Of a stretch of 64,000 nt of DNA, positions 48,392 to 60,500 are shown one piece after another (the first letter of the stretch is position 1; each line of letters opens with the position of its first letter). The translations under genes and the position numbers were made by a program. The notes beneath the pieces were generated by a model. That model did no database searches, was not told the DNA's origin, and saw only the letters and a list, made by a program, of their open reading frames with translations. Source of the stretch: Cryphonectria parasitica EP155 (lineage: Eukaryota > Ascomycota > Sordariomycetes > Diaporthales > Cryphonectriaceae); contig NW_024468909.1 of NCBI RefSeq assembly GCF_011745365.1, forward strand, positions 3,286,001 to 3,350,000, written 5' to 3'.

Positions 48392-51300
48392 TTAGCTGGC
48401 ATTCAGCGAGAAGAGTGACATATCAAGAGGTTCGATGGACTTGTTGTTTCCGCTCAGATCGACAAGCATGTCATCCGTGAACGCCTCCATCGACAGGTCC
48501 ATGCCGCTGCCGTAGTCGTAATTCGGCTCCAAGGTCAGGTTTAGGTCATCATACAACATGAAGTTCATCTCGATATCGAGGGACCCGGCTTCGGGGATAT
48601 CGCTGTTGGGCTCAGACACGCCGCTGTCCTTGCTCGACTCGGGGGTGTCCTCAGGTGGCGTTGTAGACCTGTACAGGATCGTGTTGGCGATGACACCGCC
48701 GCTCAGGGGATCAAAGCTCATGGCCGGGGTGAACAAGCTCTGAGGGTCGATCGAGCCGAGGAAATCACTGGCCTGCGGTTGTTGCGATTCTGTCACAGCC
48801 GAGGTCGAAGCATTATTGTCTGAAGGCTTGGAAGTGCCAGCGACCTTGCTGTTATCATCCACCACCTTCAACCCTTGCGCAGCCGGGCCACCTGATGCAC
48901 TAGTCTGCCGCTTCAAGGAACTCTCACGCGACATGGGCAACGCCAGATTTGGCTTGGCCTGTTTGTTGTGTCCAAGATACTCCATGCAAGAGTCCATGAG
49001 GAACTTGTCGGGATTCTCGTAGGGTTTCTCATGGAATTCCTCGTGGTGCTTCTTGCGCAATGCTTCTGAGGCGAACGTTGGCCCTCCCATCTCACAGTCG
49101 GCCACCGTGCATGGGAAGCTTGGCTTTGATACTGCCTTGGGCTCTTGTTTCTTCAGGTCCGGGGAGATGGCCTTCGCCTGTGGAGACGCATTCTGGCTGG
49201 AACTCGCTGGGGATGACGTCTGAAGGCCGGTCTTCACCCTCTTCCGAGAGGGCATCTGCAGATTGTCCTGAGTCACCTGAGGGGGGGCGACCCATACTGG
49301 CTTTCCATCGGGCGAAGTAGCACCAAACGGGAACGGTGGCTGGCTCGAGGTGGGCGCTGCAGGAGGCTGAACTCCTCTGCTATTTGGCCTCTGCGGCAAT
49401 CTCTGGGGTGCTTGTTGCGCCTGCTTGGCAGCATGCACCTCGTTTGCCTGTGCCGCCGGCCCGGCCTTCGCCGCTGCTGCCGCTGCGGCCGCCGCTTGCA
49501 TCTGCTGTGTCTGCTGCTGTTCGTTGAGCTTTCCTGGCTGCTTCAGCTCCTGGAGCATGGTACCAAGAAACTGCTTGTAATGCACGAGTTCCGGGGGCGG
49601 TAAGGTGAACTTCGTGTTCATAACCTGCAACTTGTCGCCGTCTTTGAACTGGCTAATGACTCGCACACGCTGTATTATTAAGTTAGCACGGTGGCATCAG
49701 GGTTGTAAGCTTGCTTGATTATGAGAAAACAGTGCTTACCATCTTGAGAAACATTCTCAATCGGTTCTCATCGCCACTCATTGCGAACCACTTCCCGATA
49801 ATATTAGGATTCGACGTTTTTACAAAACCTCCAGCAACATTCAACAGTAATGTTTTGTAATTCTCCATCATTTGTGGAGGAATTTCCAGCGGCTTAGCTT
49901 TGGAATGATCATAGGCACGCGCCTCTTCATTGACGATATCCTTGTAGCGGATGGAGGCCTCCTGCATTTGCTTTGTCATTTGCTTTCTCCGTTCCCAGGC
50001 CTGTTTCTGTTCTGGAGTTAAGTTCGCGAGTTGAGCTTCCGTGAGGTTGGGTGGGAAGTTAGAAGCACTGGCATCCATTGGTAGCTGACCAGCCTGAGAA
50101 GGAGGCCGTTGAGCGGGCCCATTTGACTGGCCAGAGGTTTCCAGATCGTCAGTCCCTGGGCGCTTGAGGTTTTTGGCTGCGTTAGCCGGTGACGGATTCG
50201 TGGGTGTGGCCTTGTTTTGTCGATTTGCTTTATTCCCCGGCGCAGGAGCAGCAACTGCTGCTGCGGAATTTTGAGTGGACTCTGCGGCAGATACCGGCGT
50301 GCGAGTAGGCTGTCCCTGGGGAAAGTTCTGGGGTCCCGCAGTGTGGTTTTGAGGTGCATCGGGCTGCGTGATGGGTGGTGCAATCGGCTGAGCGGGGGGT
50401 TGTGGCTGTGGCTGTTGGAACCCAGCTGCCGAGTTGGCAGCCGACATCATCTTGGTGAACTTGATCTTCTGAAGCATCCCCTTAAGATGGTCTTCAGGGA
50501 CCTCGCGCGCCCTCTCGTTGCTCGCACGGAAGCTCTGTATCTCTGCTGGCGATACATCGACATGATGGAAGCTGGCCGGCAGAGACGGTCTGACACCAGC
50601 TTGCCCTGCACCAGCTGCTGGCCCATTTCGGCCAGCGATGATACCCCGTTGCTGCAGCTGGATGAACTGCTGCACCTGAGCATTCTTGAGCTTTGTCTTG
50701 GTCTGCTCCGGGAGAGTGGATGTGGACTGCATCCAAGCTTTAAATTGTCCCCATTTCTTCAACTCGGGCGGTATGCCTTGTATCACTGTGAATACCTGCT
50801 GTGGAACATCCATCTGGTCCATGATGGCCTGTGCCTGGGGCGAGTTCAGTTGCGCAAGCTGTCTCTGTCGCAATACAGCTTGCATCTGAGGTGTCAGAGG
50901 ACCTCCGTTCATCTGCTGCGGAAGCATCCCGGTCGGGTTACCTCGGTTTGCGGGGTTCATGGGCAGGCCCTGCGGAGCCTGACCAATGCGTCCTGCCATC
51001 ATAGATTGTGCCTGCTGCTGCTTCCACTTCTGAAACATTTCGTGCAGTTTCTCGCCGCCCATGCTTCGCAATTTCTGCTGCTGCTCCTGATCGAGGGAAG
51101 AGAGCATTGCTCTGAACTGGGGGTCCTGGACCAGGGCTCCATTCATGCCCTGTGGTCCTGGGTGGTTGAAGCGGCCGTCCAGGCCAGCTCCGAATGATGG
51201 GTTGCCAGGCCCAGCTTGAGCGCCGGGCATCTGGCCCATCGCAACCGGTGGTTGCCCGACTGGCGCATTTAGGTTCGCTAGCGCGGGCGTTTGTGTCGCA

Positions 51301-53041
51301 GGCATTGAACCGCTTAAGCCCCCTGGCTGCCCTTGAAGATTCGCCGCAGCGTGTCGTGCCTGAGCTTGTAGCTGTTGCTGCTTCAGCAGCGCTTGTTGTT
51401 GTTGTTGTTGTTGCTGGTGCTGCTGGTGCTGCTGCTGTTGTTGCTGCTGCTGCTGCTGTTGTTGCTGTTGTTGTTGCTGCTGCTGCATGTCCAACGAGTT
51501 CGGCATCTGCGGCCTCGGTGTCTGATTAGGGCCCTGAGGGAACATGTTGCCATGCTGCAGACCGGCACCAAAAGGAGATTGTGAATTTGCGTTGTGACTC
51601 GGACCTGAGCTCGCGGGTACAACAAGTTGTCCCTGCCGCTCGGCCATCATGCCCTGTTTCTGTTCATTGATGATACTCTCCATATTGCTGCCAAAAGGCA
51701 TCTGGCCACCAGCCTGTCCAAGACCGTTCATCATGGCCGGGTTGATAGGTCTCTGCTGGCCTGGCTGCATCGGCATGCCCTGGAAGTTCGGAGGCATGCC
51801 TTGTTGTCGCTGCAGCATCTGCTGTTGTCGCCCTTGAGGATATAGTCGCCTGACGGCAGCTTGCATAAAGTAGAGGAGGAGTGGATCCTTGTTTTGACTG
51901 CGCATCTGCTGGACCGCCTGGGGGGTTAGGACCTGGTCCAGGATCTTCGTCTTCTGCTCTTGAGAAGTATTCATTTGCATCTGACGCGCTATCTGCATGA
52001 CTTTCTCTCGGTCGATTTCAGTTTGCGGCATCTGATTTGGGTTGCGCTGAGGCCCGCCAGGCAAACCGAAGCCCGGTTGTCCGGGATTCATCTGCTGTGT
52101 CATTCCGTTGCTGAGACTGAGGTTCATCTGTGGAGCTTGCTGTCCCAGCTGTGATACTTGCATGGGGTTTTGTAGGTGTTGGAAAGCCTGCTGGCCGGCA
52201 CCACCACCCCTTCCAGCCATCTGCGCTCTCATCAGCGCTGCATTTTGCTGCTGCTGCTGCTGCTGCTGTTGCTGCTGTTGCTGCTGCAGCATTGCTTGCC
52301 GCGCTTGGGCGTTCATCGCTTCCTGCATCTGAGGGGCTTGGTTCTGGCGTCTGAGGTGTAGCTCGTGTAGCTTTCCGCGGATCTTTTGGTCGTAGGTGTT
52401 CTGCCAGACTCTCAGTAAAACAGTTCTGCGAAATTCAAAGTCCAATAGCGACGCGGATTGACACCTACCCTGTCTTGAGATGTCTGGACAACCTCTTCCT
52501 CAAATTTGATGCAAAAGTCTGCAATTTGTTGGCGTGTAACGGCAGGGTTTGTGATAGCCAAACTTGAAAACCTGTATTGTGATCATCAGCTTAAGGATCA
52601 TGATGGTGTAGCCTGGTGAGAAAGGAAGCATTGAAGCAGTGAGTCGATAAAATGACAGGTGAATGATGTTGTTTCCCCGGGGGGGGGGGGGGGTCCAATA
52701 GCAATATAGCAGGATGGGAACAATTATTTGAAATAACAGCAGGAGGAAAATACAGTGACTCAAAACACATGACCAGTCCATCTCAGTGAATAAAATAAGA
52801 AGCCTATCAGAAGACCGAAAATCGCAACTCACATTTGTTGTACATTGCGTACGCGCTCCACGATACCGAGGCCGGTTTGCCATCCATGAGGAATCTGTAT
52901 TGTGTTGCTCTGAATGGCAGTGAAGATGTATTGTTGAATATTGCTATCCGGTGCAGGACCGCCGCCGCCCATTGCCATCGCTCGCTGCTGTTGCGGCATG
53001 AATTGGCCAGCTGCGGCCATCTGTTGCAAATGTGCGGCCAT
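48392..53041 (-). CDS. Mediator subunit 15 (Med15/Gal11-type) (1416 aa, 4 exons)
   Basis: Mediator tail subunit that contacts activators. Minus exons 53041-52833, 52571-52469, 52400-49740 and 49669-48392 join in phase (4251 nt). Residues about 31-125 resemble the N-terminal KIX domain: NIQQYIFTAIQ, then HGWQTGLGIVERVRNVQQMF, IADFCIKFEEEVVQTSQ, and across the intron 2 join DRNTYDQKIRGKLHELHLRR. For intron 2 the acceptor ending at 52401 was used, because the earlier CAG breaks the frame. The long middle is Gln/Met/Pro-rich with polyglutamine tracts (52246-52289; about 51395-51486). A conserved-looking C-terminal block spans exon 3/4 (IIGKWFAMSGDENRLRMFLKM joined to RVRVISQFKDGDKL). Exon 4 carries a C2H2-like motif (Cys1177, Cys1182, His1198, His1203) and an acidic tail. 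Start ATG 53041 has an upstream in-frame stop. The KIX/Med15 call is from pattern memory. Confidence 0.78.
51395..51486 (-). repeat. CAG/CAA polyglutamine repeat in Med15
   Basis: About 30 codons, nearly all CAG or CAA, interrupted by a few His codons. It is likely variable in length between strains. Confidence 0.85.
52679..52693 (+). repeat. Poly-G tract (15 nt) in Med15 intron 1
   Basis: Fifteen G on the plus strand, hence poly-C in the pre-mRNA of the Mediator gene. It lies between exon 1 (to 52833) and exon 2 (from 52571). Confidence 0.85.
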
Positions 53042-54262
53042 GGCCGCCAGAGGATTGGGAGGGGAAGGCCAGGATCAGGAGGAATACGGACGAATGCAGG
53101 GTCAGGCTGTCCGAACGGAGCGCAGGCGCGCAGTGCCTCTCGCTGCTGAAGAAGGGAGAGGTTCGTCGCCGAAGAATAGAGATGATATCCCGAAGAGCCG
53201 ACCAATCGACATGAAGTAGGGCCGAGTTGATGTGAGGTCGCCGGAGGGGTAGTGACAAGTATGAGAAGGCCGTCACCGGGCTGTAGGCTGCCTAGTATGT
53301 CTCAAGCAGAGTCGCATGGAAGAGTCAAGGGCTCAAAGATCCTTGCACGAGAGTCCAAGTCGACAAAAGACAAGTGAACGGCAGGTTTGGACCGGTAGCC
53401 TCTTGGAGCAACAGGCGGGCCAGATCTTAACCTCGAACAGGCAGGCTGGAAGATAAATGGTGTATCCAGCGATGACGAAGCAAGCCAACTTTCCAGACGA
53501 ACATCCAGGATATTCTTCAGCCGATTTCTCCGAACACCCAAAAGATGACAGGCGCTCTTTGAAGCGCTCGTTTCTCTCTCCAACGTGGATTTCGAAAACA
53601 AGGCTTCTGCTTGACACAGCCTAATTCTGCCAGTGACAAGCAAAATGAGGGGGTCAATTCCCAGGGTCGATTCGGTGGGGCTCGAGGCGGTCCGGTTGCT
53701 GAACAGTAAAGAGAGCTGCGGTGTATCCTGCTGCCCTTTGACGGCTTAGGAAGGAAGTGATACAGCGTATCTTGACAGAGCGAGTGAGTACAGAGTTGGT
53801 TCGAGGATAGGAAAATCGTCAGCGCGACGTGGGTTCCGGTTCGAGAAGGGCACGATCGGATCTCCGAGATAGCTTCGTTCGTGAAGGGTCACGACGTTGA
53901 ACGCCTGCGGTGGATAAGGCAGAGGTAGGCCAGTTTGCGCCGGGTCGACGGGGTCTCGAGTGTACAAATATCACACCCGCCCAGTGACGAATATCTGATC
54001 CTCCTAAGATTCTGACGGTGGATGTCGCAACGGCTGTGATGGGGTCTTCAGCCGGGAAATGAGAGATCGTGCAGGGTCGGAAAAAGGTTCGAAGGTGCAG
54101 AGATAGCCTTGATCGTTCGTGGCTGGCTATTTGGTCTCGTCCCGGCCAAGCGTTATCGTCGCAGCGGAGCAGCAAGCACGGACGGGCGAGTCTTTCCACA
54201 CCCCCCAAGAAAAGGAAGAGGCAGTAATACGACGGCGGAACAGAAGAGGACAAGAAAAAAGA

Positions 54263-54282
54263 AGAGAGAGAGAGAGAGAGAG
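54263..54282 (+). repeat. (AG)n microsatellite
   Basis: Ten AG units in tandem in the gene-free interval. Confidence 0.85.
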
Positions 54283-56547
54283 CTTTGTTTTCTCCGACTA
54301 CAACAGAATGCAGCGGACTGTCTCGTCGTGGGGAGCGAGAAAAGGTTGACGGGAGGGAGGGAGGGAAAACAAGCAAGGAGGGTTGGGTTGGGAGGTGGTT
54401 GACCGCTTGCGAGGTCGAGGTAGGAGGTGGGAAGAAGCAGGCAGGGAAAAGGCGGTTGCGGGTCAAGAGAATCGAGGAGCGGAGCGCAGCGAGCCACAGT
54501 GGGAAGAGGCAGACGAAGAGGCGGCGGAAACGACCAGGGTGCCCCTCGCCTGTGTACTGACCTAGCGCAATGAGTGCCGTGTCCTATGTACCTGGCTCTG
54601 ACAGGTCTGGTACAAAGGTACGCGGCTCTCTCAGCTAAGCCCAAACCTGCCCAATACCTTGATGCTGTATGTTTGCCTAGGTATGCAAGTCATCCTCGAT
54701 TGGCAAAAGAAGACACCCCAAATACATGGTCGGTCAGACCCGGCTCTCTTCTCTAGGAAGCCGAAGCCTCAGCGCTGCTAGGCGTTTGGGAAAGCTGTCG
54801 AAGAAGAGACAGCTGGCAAGGCGGCGCAGACGCCGCGCAGAGAGAGGGGGGTTAGTATAAAGAGGTAACGCTCGAGATGACCAGAAGTACCACCCATGTA
54901 TCTTTTCTTGCCTGGGTCTAAGGATGGGTCCAAGAGTCCATGTACACCTGGTGCAGGGCGACAGGGGTGCCTGCCCAGGTGCGACTTGCTTTGGGCTGCC
55001 CCATGACTTGTTCTTGTCTCTGCGCCCGACGTAAAAGCTCTCGTCTCCTTTCGCTGCCCTCTTTCTGGTCTTCTGAGCAGCGAGGCCCTTGGAAGCATCA
55101 GACGGTGAGGCAGGTGATGCGCAAATGCTCACCCTGTGGACCCATGAGCATTTGTGGATTTAGTGCTAGCACCAGACCTTTCCCGCTTCCTTTTTGCGGG
55201 AGTGCGGGAGTGGCAGGGTCCTCTATTTTTCTTGGTCCATTTTTGAGTGAGATGGGGAAGAGATCTGTCTGTGCCTGTTCGTGGTCTTGGTGGTAGTAGT
55301 TAAGTGCATTCCCCTTCAGGAGAGACATGCAGTGCAGTGCAGCAAGCAAGCGGGTCAGGGATCATCTTCAACAAATCTGCAGGGTGTCCCTCTCAAGGCT
55401 GTCATTGAGAACAAAAAAGAAAACAAAAAGAAAGAAGAGAAAAACAGAAGGCAGACGACAGGGGGAAAGTGTTCCCATGGTAAAATTTCAGACATTTCAG
55501 CATTGTCCTGGGCGGGGAGGGGGTTTTGCTGAAAGGGACAAAGGGTCCTCGACTGGATGGCGTCTAAGAAAGAGATGCGTCGCTTCAGCGCTTACCTGAC
55601 GAGCGTTTCATTTTTCTGCCGGCTGGTGTCGATTCCATGCAGAGGCAGGGGTTGTGGGTCAGGGACCGGCGCGACGATCTCGACTTGCCGTACAAAGTAT
55701 GGCAGGTCTCGCCAAGATCCTCAATTTTCTGCACACGCAATTGAGGCTGTAGGTCTCGTATCATGAGATCACTGTATTCTTTTTTCCTCTTCTTTTCTTT
55801 CTCCTTTACTTCCTGCGAGGCTATGCTTACCGAGCGTCGCACAGAGAGAGGCAGAGTTTAATAGAAAGGTCGACCAGGGAGGTCAGTCGATGTGATGGGA
55901 TAGACTTCCCAGCAAGGCGACCCACCACCGTCTTTGGTCAAGCGGCTGGCTCTCTTCACTTGATAGGCGTGAAAGCCCCGAGAAACTAAACTGCCAGCTC
56001 GGGCACACCAGACGAGCAATGGTCGGGAAAACGAAGCCCGCAGTCACATTCGAGTTGGGCAATAGACGAGAATCTTGCTTGCTGCTTGGTGAGAGGTGAT
56101 CATTATATCTTCTTCTTCCTTCGCCTCAACACTTTACATACATGAATCTCAGTACTTACTCGCAAACTCAAGTCTACACACGATCAGCCATGGCACGGAC
56201 GACAAATGAGCAAGTTCAGACAGGCACATGACAACAAGACAGTTTTGCCCTCAGTACCCTCGAATCTCGTCTCCATCCCCCACTCATGTCCTGGGATGTC
56301 AGTGGCTACTATGGTAACATGAGCGATGGAATGAGGTGGGCCATCAACTATAATGTACCGCCAGGGGGGAGGAGGGGGGTTGTTTAATCGCACAGCAGCA
56401 CGTCGAGTTCCAATTGAGCAGAGATGCGCGCAAGTCCAGTTAACCCCTCAGCGTTTCGTGTGCCCACCAGAATACCTGCCAGCAAGCACATCCACTCGGG
56501 GAACAAGACGAGCAGCACCGTGCTGTGTCATAGTGAGACCAAGTGTT

Positions 56548-56573
56548 GTGTGTGTGTGTGTGTGTGTGTGTGT
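56548..56573 (+). repeat. (GT)n microsatellite
   Basis: About 13 GT units. An inverted partner, a CA array, lies about 150 bp downstream (56725-56745). Confidence 0.9.
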
Positions 56574-56724
56574 TTGTGTGTATGCATAGCCTTCCTACGC
56601 CAAGGCTAAGGCTGGCTGCTGCTGTCCCTCCTCTAGATGGGCGGGCGTGCAAATCCCCAATCCTGCCTTGCTTGTCTGAACACTTGCACGCAGGCACACG
56701 CACTCACGCAACACCATACCACAA

Positions 56725-56745
56725 ACACACACACACACACACACA
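56725..56745 (+). repeat. (CA)n microsatellite
   Basis: About 10 CA units, complementary in inverted orientation to the GT array at 56548-56573. Confidence 0.9.
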
Positions 56746-57517
56746 CTCACAACACATCCTTGTCGCCATCCTCTCCGGCTGTCCCTGATCCAGAGCACCC
56801 CCAGACCCTTCAGAGTTGGGATATCCCTGCTTCAAGGAAAATTAACTAATCCCCATACGGTCGAAGCTTGTCTGGCCGACCGGGGTAGCAGGGCGGGATC
56901 CCCCAATCGCGATTGTGCTGCCAGGGGTGATGCCTTGGGGACCTGTCTCTTTTTTCCTCCCGAGCGATAAATATCAATCAAGCAACCCCTAGTGCCACCG
57001 CGGGCAGCGACCCACGCTGCAGAAAGTCGACGATGAGTGAATCACCTTGGTCGGAAGAGGGGCAGGCCGAGAAGCAGCAAGCAGAAGAAGAAGAAACAAA
57101 GCAGCGGGTGGCCGTGTCCAGAGGCCCAAGCTAGGTCGATCCGTCACTTGACTGCTCAGCCAGGACCAGCCCTAGAACAAGACAACAAGTCAATAACACA
57201 CACGGAAATTGAGGAAAGAGGGAAGAGAAAGGGAGAGGGGAGAGGGAGGGAGAGAGGACAGGGAGAATGAAATGACAGATGCCTCCGCGTTGATCGGCAT
57301 GGGAACCTTATTGTTCTTAGCAAGGCGGTTGTCTGGGTGGACGAGGGGGGGCGACAGGACCTGTCAAAGTCTCCTCTAGCAGTGGGGATCGTCTTGCGCA
57401 ATTCACAAGGGTCTCTCCTCTTGCTGGGAAATTTCCAAGACAAAGTCCCTTACCTCTCTTGCCAAGGGCACACCCACCCAAACACACCCACCAAACCCAC
57501 CCACCCACAAAGCGGCG

Positions 57518-57560
57518 CGCACGCACGCACGCACGCACGCACGCAACGCAACGCAACGCA
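57518..57560 (+). repeat. (GCAC)n and (AACGC)n compound repeat
   Basis: About six GCAC/CGCA tetramers run directly into about four AACGC pentamers, suggesting stepwise slippage from a common seed. Confidence 0.85.
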
Positions 57561-60500
57561 CAGCATGTTTTGTGTCGTCAAGGCACATACTCTGTCGCAT
57601 CATCATGTTCGTCGTCGAGGAATTTTCTCTCTTCTCTTTTCTTTCCCAGGTCTAATTTGTTTATGAATTGTGCACGATGTTGGAGATGGTTCCTTATCTG
57701 CCACGCTTCAGCTACAGTCAGATACTTAACGCACGCAAAGGTAAGCTGATTCCCACCCCCCCCCTCCCTTCCTTTTTTGTAAAGTACTATGTAACGAGCC
57801 TGGGACCTCAGGTACCGGGTACAGCTCCGAGAAACGATCTTCGCTTTTTGCTGGTCCAGCACACCAGGCCTCAATCGTCCCAGGTGCTATCGCGGTCTGG
57901 GCCCCAACGGCGATGCGATGATCAGGGAACAGGGCTAATCCCTCTTCAACCACACCCGTGCTTGTCCAGGTAGTGCTATTATGACATATATAGTACACAC
58001 TATGGTAAGTATGCCGTAGAACTCGCAGGGCTTTACTCGTCATCAGCTTTCAAGAGGAGCAAGAGGGTCATAGTAAGTTTTAGTCTGTAGAGGACGGCAA
58101 GATCAGCTTGTTGTTGCGGTACAGGAAAGAAGAGGGTCCTATCCGCTTCGTTTTCCCAACGCATTGCTGGTGGGTCAGTCAGCAGGGCCGTCATCCTCAA
58201 TCCAGCCCGACACGAAATGCTTGGGATCCCAGGGATGGCTTGGATCTATCTGAACCGGTCCCCCCTCCCAAACCCAGGCTAGACCGGATCAGGGTGCGGT
58301 CCGTCGCGCAACAGACGGCAAATCAATGTCGACACGCCCAGTGTTGTAAACTATGCAGGCGTGGCCGCGCAGGACCCTCTCAATAGTCAGTCTTCTTTGC
58401 TTCCCTCGAGAGAACTAATCTGTACGTCTCTAGGCGAGGAGGCAGATAGGGTGGAGGGGGTTGGTGGGCGTTTTTGGGTGGGTGTATTGTCCTCACTGGC
58501 CTGGCCCATCGTCGGCTGTGCAGGTTCGACTTGTCGCTTGAACAAGTCGAGAAATTTGAACGTGTAGTACTTATTATGCATGCGTTTCATGCCAACCCCC
58601 CCCCCCAAATTTCCTCCCATCTCTACCTTTCTCAAAAGGAGAAGGAGGCCAGCAGCAGTGAGAAGAAGGGCGGGGGGGCTGCGCCGGCGCATCGTACGTA
58701 CCTGATCGGGAGTCGTTCGGTGTTGCATGCAACATTTCCCGACGCTCCACAACGCACAAGGTCCTCCCACCCTCCCCTCCAACCCCCCCCCCCAATCTTT
58801 GCATGGACGACGACGCATCAGGCGGCAGATGTGGAAGTCCTGCTGTCATGGGTGGTGGCGATTCCTGGGGCGCCATTTCCTAGTTGTCAAAAAGCATCAT
58901 GCTTGTTCAGGACAGCACAAAAAGGGTCGAGTACACTTTGTCTGTCTCGGTGACTGCGCAAAGAAAACAAATCTTGTTGGAATGGGTTGATTGATTATAC
59001 TGTGTTGCGTTTCACAACGCTGCCTTGCGGCCTGTTTGATGGGCCCATTCAACGCCCAGCCTGACAATGTTTCTAGCCAGTCCAGACACACTTGGCAACA
59101 GCTGAACGCTGATTCGCCCCTGATGATCAAGATCAGCGTCAATTATTGGATGGTCTGGTCTGCAGGTAAAGTTGTGAAAAGAAACAAAGGAAAAAGAGTG
59201 GTATACCGACCAGAGGCTCTCTTTCTCATTCTGAGTTTGTCGTCGTCTTCTGGCGTGGCACACACACACGCACACGCACCAACAGCCCCCCTTCAGACCT
59301 TGGCTGAACGTCCCATCTGCGACATGAGATTCTCTTCCCCCCCCCCTCCCCTTTCCCCCTGTTCCACAGAGATCGGCCCGCTGGCAGCCGGAATAATCAA
59401 TGTGGGCGGGAAGTGCAGCATATCCTGCAGATTTTGAACAATGGCGTGCAGCAGGTTATGTTGTCTGAGAGGTAAAGGTGGTGGTGTAGTGGGAAAGCCA
59501 TATATGGTGGAGAGTTACAGAGACAGGCCAAATTGTCTGCTTTTCAATTCACCGGCCGTCCACAAAGGCACACTCTGACACAAACTATAATGTGTGATCG
59601 TCGTAAACTCAAAATTATCCAGGGTCGGTAGCTTAAGAGCAGGGTTGCGCTGGCAGTCGTTTCCACGAATCTGGCAGGGTCGCAACAGATGAGAAGCCCT
59701 GTTGGGTATTTGTTTCCCTCCCCCCCCCCCCCTTCTTTCTTCTGTTGTCCCCTTGTCGATCGATGGGCGCCACGGGAAGCGTACCTGCGCAGGGCTGGCC
59801 AGACTCTGAATTCTCCCCCTCGCCGCTGAGCGACCTTGTCCAAGGAAGTTGCCATCCATCAAATCAGCCTATGACGACGAGACAGCGCAAAGAGGACGCA
59901 TTACCTGGCTGAAGACAGGGCAGGGCAGTGCAGTGCAGAGCAGCCAGTTTCTCTTCGTAATCTCTCGGGGCCAGTGAGCCGTGCTCAGGTCGCCGTCTCC
60001 TCAGGTTTCTGTGGTCTCTCGAGAAACAACAGAACAGATTGGCAGTGGGCACCGTTGAGATGGGGCCGAACCGCTAAGCCTGGCAGACTCCACTCGAGAT
60101 GGGAGAGCTGGAAACAGGGTCTTTTTCTCGCCACACAGGATGAATTACCATGTTTTCCCTAACCCCATGTTGTCTGTCATTTAACCTTGATGTTGACCCT
60201 CGGATCGTGGAGAGTGTTAGAGAGTCATTAACAGTATTCCTCGACCCGCTCCTCATCTTCATTGGCCGGAGATATTCTTTTCCCCCTTCTCTCTCTCTGT
60301 CTCACATTTTTCATACGGGGCCAAGGATTTCCGTGACCTCGAGTATTACTTTTTTCCATGGTCAGATCTCGTGTCGAGCCGAACGTGCAGCAGATGATCG
60401 ACACAGCGATGTTGGCCTTGGGTCCCTTCAATCTTTTCTGAGTGGCCGCCATGGATGGACCACACCCGAACCGACAAGCAATGGGCAGAGACATCGGGCC

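Noticed and set aside
19247..52445. A functional cluster for telomere and genome maintenance (Tel1, Cul4, RING, Mip1)
   Set aside because: The genes are on mixed strands, interleaved with unrelated housekeeping genes and spaced normally. Proximity alone does not support a coordinated system.
53819..54466. 215-codon minus-strand frame in the gene-free interval
   Set aside because: Low-complexity Ser/Arg/Pro/Leu sequence read from purine-rich leader DNA. No recognisable motif.
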